DNA of 22,535 nucleotides, taken from assembly GCA_964462145.1 (NCBI GenBank), contig CAYWYB010000048.1, positions 1 to 22,535 of the forward strand, in the 5' to 3' direction. Positions within the stretch are counted from its first letter, which is position 1; each line of letters begins with the position of its first letter. A program made the position numbers and the translations under genes. The stretch comes from GCA-2731375 sp964462145 (lineage in GTDB: Bacteria; Pseudomonadota; Alphaproteobacteria; GCA-2731375). The notes under the pieces are model-generated. The model did not search any database and was not told the DNA's origin. It saw nothing but the letters and a program-made list of their open reading frames with translations. This document shows positions 15,660-21,797 of the stretch, piece by piece.

Positions 15660-16157
15660 TCAGGTGTTGGTCGTCGCTTTCGCGCGCAGGCCGATTTGCC
15701 GCCCGATATAGGGATTTTGCGGCAAAGAGGCGTGGGCATCCTTGATCGCGCCCAGGCGTTCGAGAATTTCCGGCTGCATGGGCGTGGCGCGCCGCGTTTC
15801 CAACGAGATATGGATGCTCATCAATTCGTTGGTCGAGGCCAGATAGCCTTCGGTCCCGTGATACATATGATGGATGTAGTGGAAGCGCTTCTCGTCAAAG
15901 GCCAGCAACTGAGTGGTGAAGCGCATGGGATCACCCTCGCCGATCTCCCGATTATAGGTGATATGGCCCTCCAGGGAAAACGTGGTGACCTTATGCTCCT
16001 TGCGGTGATCCCGGGTCAGATGGACGAATTTCATGAATTCATCGGTCGCCAGATCAAAGACCACCATATAGTAGCCCATGTTGAGATGCTTGTTATTGTC
16101 AATCCATTCTGGCTTGACGGTGGCGCGGAATTGGTCGAAAGGCGTTTGAATTGACAT
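15660..16157 (-). CDS. Hot-dog fold acyl-CoA thioesterase (4HBT-like)
   Basis: 165 residues with the 4HBT-type entry motif VKPEWIDNNKHLNMGYYMVVFDLATDEF, followed by THITYNREIGEGDP-like strand patterns (here GHITYNREIGEGDP) and the central HYIHHMYHGTEGYLAST strand. The family hydrolyses acyl-CoA thioesters in the cytoplasm. The sequence style resembles the thioesterase associated with L-carnitine dehydrogenase (betainyl-CoA thioesterase), but no carnitine genes are visible, so the substrate remains open. It is the first gene of a minus-strand group, with SDR 44 bp and CMD further downstream. No clear Shine-Dalgarno precedes the ATG. Its 5' region is shared divergently with the large PAS kinase. 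Confidence 0.82.
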   Translation of the reverse strand: MSIQTPFDQFRATVKPEWIDNNKHLNMGYYMVVFDLATDEFMKFVHLTRDHRKEHKVTTFSLEGHITYNREIGEGDPMRFTTQLLAFDEKRFHYIHHMYHGTEGYLASTNELMSIHISLETRRATPMQPEILERLGAIKDAHASLPQNPYIGRQIGLRAKATTNT

Positions 16158-16166
16158 CTATTGGTA

Positions 16167-16207
16167 CGCACGTGCGGCTGTGAAAAAACGCACTTTACGT
16201 CAGCCGC
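16167..16207. promoter_or_regulatory. Palindrome and hairpin in thioesterase/kinase divergent region
   Basis: CGCACGTGCG (16167-16176) is a perfect 10-bp palindrome 10 bases upstream of the thioesterase start. Overlapping it, GCGGCTG (16174-16180) pairs with CAGCCGC (16201-16207) across 20 bases. Either could be an operator or a 5' leader structure for the minus-strand group. The rest of the 16158-16396 gap is A/T-richer and must hold the divergent promoters, but I cannot assign -35/-10 boxes with confidence. Confidence 0.4.
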
Positions 16208-16396
16208 GCCAGGGCCACAACGACGCACGCACCATTTAGGGCAAGTCTTTGTTCGATGGGGCGAATATGGCCATTGCACGGTAATAATCTTGTTTCTTTT
16301 TTGCCATTCCAAAATGACCTAGGATCGCCAAAATACACGCAAGGCGGGCCTGTTTGGCGGCAGGTTTTGCGATTGTATTCCTGATGCGTGGGTAAT

Positions 16397-19300
16397 ATGG
16401 AATGCAAGGGGGGGGAGTTGAGTAAGGCAGAGTTAGAGCGGCCACTGGAAGAGTTGGCGCGGATATTTGCCCATGTCCCCATTGGTTTTTGCGTTCTCGA
16501 TACCGAACTGCGCTATCGGTACATTAATCCGGCGCTGGCGGCGCGCAATGGTCTGACGGTTACGGATCATTTGAACCAGGCCCTCGCGGATATCCTGCCC
16601 GACCTGGCGTCGCGGATCGAGCCGCATTTACGGCAAGCTCTTGATACCGGCAAGACCGTCGTTGCATCCACCCGTTCGGTCCAATCTCCGCGGGCGCAGG
16701 AAACCACTGTTTATTTCCAGAACACCTATGCCCCCATTTATGACGGCGACGACAGGGTCATCGGCATAAGTTGTATCGTTGCCGATGTCTCGGAGAGAGA
16801 GAAGTCCGGACAGAAGCTGCAATCCCATGTCAATGAGTTGGAAACGCAAGTCGCGGCCCGAACCGCCGATCTGGCGGAAATGAACCAGCGGCTGGCGGCG
16901 GAAGTCGCCGATTCCAAATCAACGGAGAATGCGCTGCGCCAAACAGAGCAGCGCTTCCAGGATTTCGCGAAGATTTCCGCTGATTGGTTCGCCGAAACGG
17001 ATCCTGACCATTATTTTACGTTTATGTCCGATTCAATTTCCATGCTCGGCCTGACGCCAGCGGACTATATCGGCAAGAACCGTTACAGCATTCTGGCCGC
17101 CGCTAGTGATCCGAACGCACCTAATGAAGAGCTTACCGCGATACAGGAACGCCGACCCTTCCGAAATATTGAACGGCAATCAAGCCTCGCCGATGGCAAA
17201 TGGCTTCGGCTCAGCGGCGACCCCCGTTTTGATGTGGATGGGACTTTTCTTGGCTATCGAATTTCCGGCACTGATATCACCGAGCTGAAACAAAAGGAGG
17301 AAGCGCTACGCCTCAGCGAAGAGCGCTTTCGGGATTTCGCATCCATGTCGGCGGATTGGTTCGCCGAGTCGGATGCCGATCATCGTTTTACCTACATGTC
17401 GGAATCCGTTTCCATGATTGGCCACGAGGCGAAGGAATTCATCGGGAAAACACGCCAGGAAATTCATGGTGATGATTATGATGCTGTCTGGCAGCAGCCC
17501 GATATGATCGCCATCCGCAATCATCAGCCCTATCGCAACGTGGAACGACGATCAAAGGTCAATGGCGATAAATGGATACGGCTCAACGGCGAACCCTTTT
17601 TTGACGATAAGGCTGAATTCCTTGGCTACCGGATTACCAGTGCCGACATCACTGAACTGAAGCAGCACGAAGCAGCGTTGCGCGAGAGCGAGCGACGCTT
17701 TCGCGACTTCGCCAGCGTCTCGGCGGATTGGTTCGCCGAGACGGATGCCGACCTTCGTTATACATTTATGTCTGATTCCATATCGCATATCGGCATGGAA
17801 TCGGGTGAGTTTATCGGCCGGAACCGGGCGGAAATTCTTGGCGTGGATTTTGACCCCAAGGCGCTGGGAGACGATTATGCGGCCATGCTGGCCCACCAGC
17901 CGTTCAGGAGTATCGAACGGCGTTCGAACGTCGACCGGGCGATTTGGTTTCGGATGAGCGGCGAACCAATATTTGATCCGGCTGGAAAGTTTCTTGGCTA
18001 TCGCATTACGGGGACCGACATCAGCGAATTAAAGCAGCAGGAAGAAGCGCTGCGCACCAGTGAACGGCGTTTTCGGGATTTCGCTGATAATACCTCGGAC
18101 TGGTTTTGGGAGATGGATGAAAATCTCCGCTACACCTGGATTTCAGCATCGTTCGAGAGGTTCACCGGCGTGCCGGCGGAGTGGCACTACGGCAGGAATT
18201 TGTCCGAGATTGAATTGTCGGGCATGGATACGCCGGAATGGCGGGCGCGTCTGGCGGCGCTGGAGCGGCACGAACCCTTTCGAGATGTGCTGCATCAGCG
18301 GGTCACGGCAAAAGGCGAATTTTGGCTGCTCTCCAGCGGTGTACCTGTTTTCGACGACGATGGAAATTTCAAGGGCTACTTTGGCACCGGCCAGGACATA
18401 ACGGCGCTGCGGAACGCCGAACAGGCCAACGAGAGATTCCTCGAAGCTATCGACAGGCTTTCTGAAGGAGTGGCGGTGTTTGACGCCGAAGACCGCTTTG
18501 TCATATGCAACGCGCAATACCGGCGTCTGACGGTGTTCCGAGATGAATACCTGGTGCCCGGCAATACTTTCGAAGATATGATGCGTGACGCCATCGAACA
18601 CGGCCTTGTACCGGATGCGAAAGGCGATCCGAAAGGCTGGCTGGCAGGCCGTTTGGCGCGGCGCCATGGGGCGAGCGAGCCTTTTGGTTTTCGCGTGGGC
18701 GATTACGATTTACGGATTACTGACAGCAGACTGCCCAACGGCGACAGCGTTCAGACCCTGCATGACGTGACGGATTTAAAGCGAAGCGAGCAACAGCTGC
18801 GCCAGGCGCAAAAAATGGAAGCAATTGGCCAACTGACAGGCGGCATCGCGCATGATTTCAACAATCTTCTTGCTGTTATGATGGGCAATCTTGCGATCCT
18901 GGAAGACGAGCTTGGTGCCGGCAATGAATTGTTGAGTCTGACGGCGCCAATATCGCGGGCGGTTGACCGGGCCGCTGAATTGACCAGCCGCATGCTTGCC
19001 TTTGCCCGCCAACAGCCGCTGTCCGTCGGCATTGTTGATGTCAATGCGCAGCTAAAACAAATGCAGCCCCTTTTACTCCGTAGTCTGACCGAGGAAATTG
19101 AAGTTGAACTGGTCATGGCGGAGCAACTGGAAACCTGTGTCGCTGACTCCGGGCAGCTTGAGCAGGCAATCTTGAACCTGGCGATCAACGCCCGCGATGC
19201 CATGTCGAACGGAGGGCGTCTACTTATTGAAACTCGGAACGCAACGCTTGCCGACGATTCCACCGCTTCGGGAATGGAGGTAAAGCCAGGCGCTTTCGTG

Positions 19301-19519
19301 ATGATTACGGTAACAGATCAAGGCGACGGCATTCCCGAGGAAGAACTTCCGCGTATTTTCGATCCCTTTTTTACGACCAAGGAAGTGGGCAAGGGCACGG
19401 GGCTTGGTCTGAGCATGGTCTATGGCTTTATCAAACAGTCGGACGGCCATGTCACGGTCGCATCAGAAGAGGGCGTTGGAACCACATTTCGATTGTATTT
19501 GCCTGTTGGCGGGGAATAG
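16397..19519 (+). CDS. Soluble sensor histidine kinase with six PAS domains, four in 124-residue tandem register
   Basis: 1040 residues from ATG 16397; GTG 16388 and TTG 16418 are alternative starts. There is no membrane segment. The first PAS (about 22-132) resembles PAS1 of the kinase at 7385. A coiled coil (134-182) follows, then four PAS modules starting at R186, R310, R434 and R558. Each opens with RFxDFA, then DWF, and closes with an xGTDIT/SELK-like linker. A sixth, PAS_7-like domain (about 678-795) precedes the kinase core. The phosphoacceptor is H819 (GGIAHDFNNLL); NLAINARDAM, DQGDGI, PFFTTK and GKGTGLGL form the ATPase. It lacks a receiver and ends right after the ATPase, so it must signal to a separate or shared regulator. 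The ligand is unknown. Confidence 0.9.
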   Translation: MECKGGELSKAELERPLEELARIFAHVPIGFCVLDTELRYRYINPALAARNGLTVTDHLNQALADILPDLASRIEPHLRQALDTGKTVVASTRSVQSPRAQETTVYFQNTYAPIYDGDDRVIGISCIVADVSEREKSGQKLQSHVNELETQVAARTADLAEMNQRLAAEVADSKSTENALRQTEQRFQDFAKISADWFAETDPDHYFTFMSDSISMLGLTPADYIGKNRYSILAAASDPNAPNEELTAIQERRPFRNIERQSSLADGKWLRLSGDPRFDVDGTFLGYRISGTDITELKQKEEALRLSEERFRDFASMSADWFAESDADHRFTYMSESVSMIGHEAKEFIGKTRQEIHGDDYDAVWQQPDMIAIRNHQPYRNVERRSKVNGDKWIRLNGEPFFDDKAEFLGYRITSADITELKQHEAALRESERRFRDFASVSADWFAETDADLRYTFMSDSISHIGMESGEFIGRNRAEILGVDFDPKALGDDYAAMLAHQPFRSIERRSNVDRAIWFRMSGEPIFDPAGKFLGYRITGTDISELKQQEEALRTSERRFRDFADNTSDWFWEMDENLRYTWISASFERFTGVPAEWHYGRNLSEIELSGMDTPEWRARLAALERHEPFRDVLHQRVTAKGEFWLLSSGVPVFDDDGNFKGYFGTGQDITALRNAEQANERFLEAIDRLSEGVAVFDAEDRFVICNAQYRRLTVFRDEYLVPGNTFEDMMRDAIEHGLVPDAKGDPKGWLAGRLARRHGASEPFGFRVGDYDLRITDSRLPNGDSVQTLHDVTDLKRSEQQLRQAQKMEAIGQLTGGIAHDFNNLLAVMMGNLAILEDELGAGNELLSLTAPISRAVDRAAELTSRMLAFARQQPLSVGIVDVNAQLKQMQPLLLRSLTEEIEVELVMAEQLETCVADSGQLEQAILNLAINARDAMSNGGRLLIETRNATLADDSTASGMEVKPGAFVMITVTDQGDGIPEEELPRIFDPFFTTKEVGKGTGLGLSMVYGFIKQSDGHVTVASEEGVGTTFRLYLPVGGE
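16408..16415 (+). repeat. G8 homopolymer at the start of the six-PAS kinase gene
   Basis: Eight consecutive G lie between the candidate starts GTG 16388/ATG 16397 and TTG 16418. From the upstream starts the tract is coding and a one-base slip would shift the frame. From TTG it would act as part of the ribosome-binding region. Functional slippage is speculative. Confidence 0.6.
16952..18439 (+). repeat. Four tandem 372-bp PAS-coding units
   Basis: Units begin at 16952, 17324, 17696 and 18068, each exactly 372 bp (124 codons) apart with no indel. Units 1-3 share near-identical protein blocks: SADWFAETD or SADWFAESD, YTFMSDSIS-like, RNIERRS-like, and FLGYRI. Unit 4 is more diverged (SDWFWEMDENLRYTWIS). 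The pattern indicates internal duplication within the gene. Confidence 0.9.
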
Positions 19520-19531
19520 CGCGGGTCGATT

Positions 19532-20581
19532 TTAGCTCTTATCCTGATTGGAGGCTGTTTTTGGCAGCGTCACGGTGACGGTGGTGCCGTCTCCAACCAC
19601 GCTTTCGATGCCGAGGGCGCCGCCATGCGCTTCCGCGATGGCCTTGGCCATGGGCAGGCCGAGGCCCAGGCCTGCATCGCTGGATGTCGTGGCTATGCTG
19701 GGATCATCGGCGGTGCCGGATGTGCCGTTGATCCGTTCGTATGGCGTTAAGGCGGTTTCAATATCCTGGGCCGCGATGCCCGGTCCGTTGTCGCTAATGC
19801 GCAGGATCGCGCCATCCTCGGTACCGGCTTCCACCGAAACACTGACCCGACCGCCGGTTTCTGTGAATTTCAAGGCGTTGGTTGTTAGATTGAGCATCAG
19901 ACGACGCAACAAGACCGCATCCGCGTGTATCGGCAAGGTGTCCAGTGTGCCAGCATTCGTCAGGGTTATGTCTTTCCGTTTTGCCTGATGGTCGAGCATC
20001 GCCAGCGTGTCGTGCAGCAGTTCCACAAGATCGATTTCACTGGCCGTGATGCGCAACTGACCGGCTTCGACCCGTGCCGTTTCCAACAACGAACGGACCA
20101 GATCATACAGATGCGCACTGGCGCGGCGAATATCGCTCGCATAAGTCTTGTAACCCGCCGGCGTCACCGGTCCCAGGATCTCGTCGTCGATCATCTCCGC
20201 ATAGGCATTGATGGCATTCAAAGGCGTCAGCACATCGTGCGAGATATTGGCAAGAAATTGCGCCCTGGTACGATTCGCGACCTCTGCCTGCAGGCGCGCG
20301 CCATGGGCCGTTTCCTCTGATTTCACCCTCTGTTCGACCTCTAATGCCAACAGATCCTTTTGTAGGGAAACGGTATGCATGCTTTCCTTCAGCCGTTGAT
20401 GCGCGGTCAGCAGGCGCTTGCGGCTACTGTCCATTTCCTGGATCACGCTGGTCAAGAGCTGGGCTTTAACGTCGGCCAGATAGCTTTCCCCACGCATCAG
20501 CAGGGCTTTTTCCAACATCTGGCGATTGGTGTTCACCACATGTGTGACTTGGTCGATACCAGTCCGGCGCAGGGCGCACAT
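19532..20581 (-). CDS. Soluble sensor histidine kinase paired with ODP-like protein
   Basis: 349 residues. The first 100 or so are helical and charged, with no membrane segment and no recognisable PAS or GAF domain, so input probably comes from a partner protein. The dimerisation helix carries H115 in ANISHDVLTPLNAINAYAEMI. The common SHELRTPLN form is altered to SHDVLTPLN, with Asp in place of Glu after the His. The N box is LMLNLTTNALKFT, G1 is DNGPGI, and the G2 loop GLGLGLPMAK follows a Thr/Ser-rich insert. It starts 4 bp after the stop of the diiron protein gene, with GGAGG 9 bases upstream, which indicates translational coupling. It has no receiver, and no response regulator is adjacent. 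It converges with the six-PAS kinase 12 bp away. Confidence 0.9.
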   Translation of the reverse strand: MCALRRTGIDQVTHVVNTNRQMLEKALLMRGESYLADVKAQLLTSVIQEMDSSRKRLLTAHQRLKESMHTVSLQKDLLALEVEQRVKSEETAHGARLQAEVANRTRAQFLANISHDVLTPLNAINAYAEMIDDEILGPVTPAGYKTYASDIRRASAHLYDLVRSLLETARVEAGQLRITASEIDLVELLHDTLAMLDHQAKRKDITLTNAGTLDTLPIHADAVLLRRLMLNLTTNALKFTETGGRVSVSVEAGTEDGAILRISDNGPGIAAQDIETALTPYERINGTSGTADDPSIATTSSDAGLGLGLPMAKAIAEAHGGALGIESVVGDGTTVTVTLPKTASNQDKS

Positions 20582-20585
20582 GACC

Positions 20586-21365
20586 CTAATCCTCCGCTAG
20601 ATCGACGCCGCAAGGCAGGGTCCGCAAATGCTCGATCGCGATGGCGACATCGTCGCCCTCCAGTACGGCACCGTGCTGGGGTAAAATGCGGTCAATCTGC
20701 ATACCGGAAAGTTTTTCCATGGCGGGCCGCAGAACCTTGTTGGACGGCATATAGGCCTGGTGGAAGCTATCCATGTTCTGTGGGAAATCCGTCTTGGAGA
20801 ATAGATCGTTGTCACTGCCGATGGCGCCGAAGACGTCACCGCTGAACAGTGATTTGGACTGCTGGTCATAGGTCGCGATGGCGCCAGGAGAATGCAGATA
20901 GAGCATTGGAACAAACTCGAGAACTCTGCCACTCGACAGTGTCAGCCGAAAATCGATCTCGGCGACATCCTGAAGTGATCCAGACAGCCCTAGGTGGGCA
21001 ATCAGACGAATGGTGTTGAGATGGGCGTAGATCTTGAGATTGGGATTTTCCACAATATCCTCAATCACCGCCAGATTGCCACAGACATCCGGATCCTGAT
21101 GCGATACGACGATGCCGGTAATGTTTTGCGGCGGAACCAGGTCAATTACTCTACGCATGACTTTTGGGAAATCCGGGATCGAGCCCGGATCGAATAGAAT
21201 GACGTCGTCTCCCCTGCCATCAATCAGAAGATACGGATTGCAGCGCAACCGGCCACCGGCCTCCATAAAGCCGACCCAATAGATTTCACGGGTGACAGCT
21301 AAAGATTCGTCGTAATTGATTCCCGGATTCTTGCCACTGTTTTCTTTATTATTTTCGGTTGTCAT
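20586..21365 (-). CDS. ODP-like diiron metallo-beta-lactamase-fold protein (candidate O2 sensor)
   Basis: 259 residues, a stand-alone metallo-beta-lactamase fold. The metal site reads H89-x-D91-x-D93 (SHQDPDV), H158 (YLHSPGA), D177 (FSGDVFG) and H231 (LPQHGA). This follows the flavodiiron set H-x-E-x-D...H...D...H rather than the zinc-hydrolase HxHxDH, and the 19-residue H158-D177 spacing equals that of flavodiiron proteins. No flavodoxin or rubredoxin domain follows. This is the pattern of ODP, the oxygen-binding diiron protein of Treponema denticola that senses O2/iron for chemotaxis. It lies 4 bp upstream of a soluble histidine kinase, so a sensor-kinase pair is inferred. A hydrolase or NO/O2 reductase role is less likely but not excluded. 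Confidence 0.85.
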   Translation of the reverse strand: MTTENNKENSGKNPGINYDESLAVTREIYWVGFMEAGGRLRCNPYLLIDGRGDDVILFDPGSIPDFPKVMRRVIDLVPPQNITGIVVSHQDPDVCGNLAVIEDIVENPNLKIYAHLNTIRLIAHLGLSGSLQDVAEIDFRLTLSSGRVLEFVPMLYLHSPGAIATYDQQSKSLFSGDVFGAIGSDNDLFSKTDFPQNMDSFHQAYMPSNKVLRPAMEKLSGMQIDRILPQHGAVLEGDDVAIAIEHLRTLPCGVDLAED

Positions 21366-21404
21366 TCAATCAACGGCCCTCACGCTCTTGAACAATGGCG
21401 AATT

Positions 21405-21473
21405 GTAATAATAATGATATAATTGATATTATATTTGTATTATAAATAGACCGCGTTTGTTGCTATTTGCAAC
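21405..21473 (-). promoter_or_regulatory. A/T-rich promoter region of the ODP-kinase operon with a GTTGC-N5-GCAAC dyad
   Basis: The 145-bp gap upstream of the ODP gene holds an A/T tract (about 21405-21448) with two perfect minus-strand TATAAT hexamers (21444-21439 and 21433-21428). Neither has a good -35 at 16-18 bp. A perfect dyad, GTTGC TATTT GCAAC (21459-21473), sits where the -35 of the first would be, suggesting regulator-dependent transcription. No FNR-type full site is present here. Confidence 0.45.
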
Positions 21474-21510
21474 CTTTGAATGGATATAATTCTTCCGGAG
21501 TACTTGCGTA

Positions 21511-21693
21511 TCAGACGCCGGCGATTTTTTGGATCAGGCCGAAGCTCAATACGGCCAAAGTCACCAGGATGGTGAAGAAAATGAAGCTTCGGTGTTCAAA
21601 CCGCGCGCCGCGCCGCATCTCGACATAATTCAGGGCACGGTCGGCCACGATGTAGAGTATGATCGCGGCGATGGTGAATAAGATGATTTCCAT
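21511..21693 (-). CDS. Small two-helix membrane protein, function unknown
   Basis: 60 residues: an N-terminal hydrophobic helix (about 2-17), a short charged loop (ADRALNYVEMRRGARFEHRS) and a second hydrophobic helix (about 37-55). The shape is that of a small inner-membrane protein, and I do not recognise a named family. Codon choice looks like the neighbours, and an AT-rich non-coding stretch follows the stop. No Shine-Dalgarno precedes the ATG. A minus-strand TAGACT (21705-21700) would place the transcript start at or next to the ATG, suggesting a leaderless mRNA. An FNR-type site lies 34 bp upstream of the ATG. Confidence 0.65.
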   Translation of the reverse strand: MEIILFTIAAIILYIVADRALNYVEMRRGARFEHRSFIFFTILVTLAVLSFGLIQKIAGV

Positions 21694-21722
21694 GGCGGCA
21701 GTCTAGCACGGGATGGCGCATC

Positions 21723-21744
21723 AGTCTTGATATCCATCAAGACT
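21723..21744. promoter_or_regulatory. Perfect FNR/FixK-type site inside a 9-bp-arm palindrome
   Basis: AGTCTTGAT (21723-21731), ATCC, ATCAAGACT (21736-21744) is a perfect inverted repeat. Its core, TTGAT-N4-ATCAA (21727-21740), matches the FNR/Anr/FixK consensus exactly. For the minus-strand small gene a -10-like TAGACT follows 21 bp after the core, within 1 bp of the class II activation geometry (22 bp). For the plus-strand aminotransferase, TATAAC (21754-21759) is only 13 bp away, so the site would cover its -35 and more likely repress. Confidence 0.75.
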
Positions 21745-21797
21745 TTGCTTTGCTATAACAGCAACTCAGGATCGAACAAGCTTAGGTGAGTGGTGAG

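Noticed and set aside
16158..16396. tRNA or small RNA in the thioesterase/kinase gap
   Set aside because: Palindromes are present but no cloverleaf, no terminator with a T run and no recognisable RNA family could be found by eye.
21366..21446. Possible FNR box in the ODP upstream region (TTGAT half sites)
   Set aside because: Only half sites occur (for example TTGAT at 21423-21427, and one within the leader next to the ATG); the opposite ATCAA half is not at the required 4-base spacing.
21727..21759. Class II FNR activation of the plus-strand aminotransferase
   Set aside because: The site-to--10 distance is 13 bp, not about 22 bp, so standard activation geometry fails on this strand. Repression is possible.
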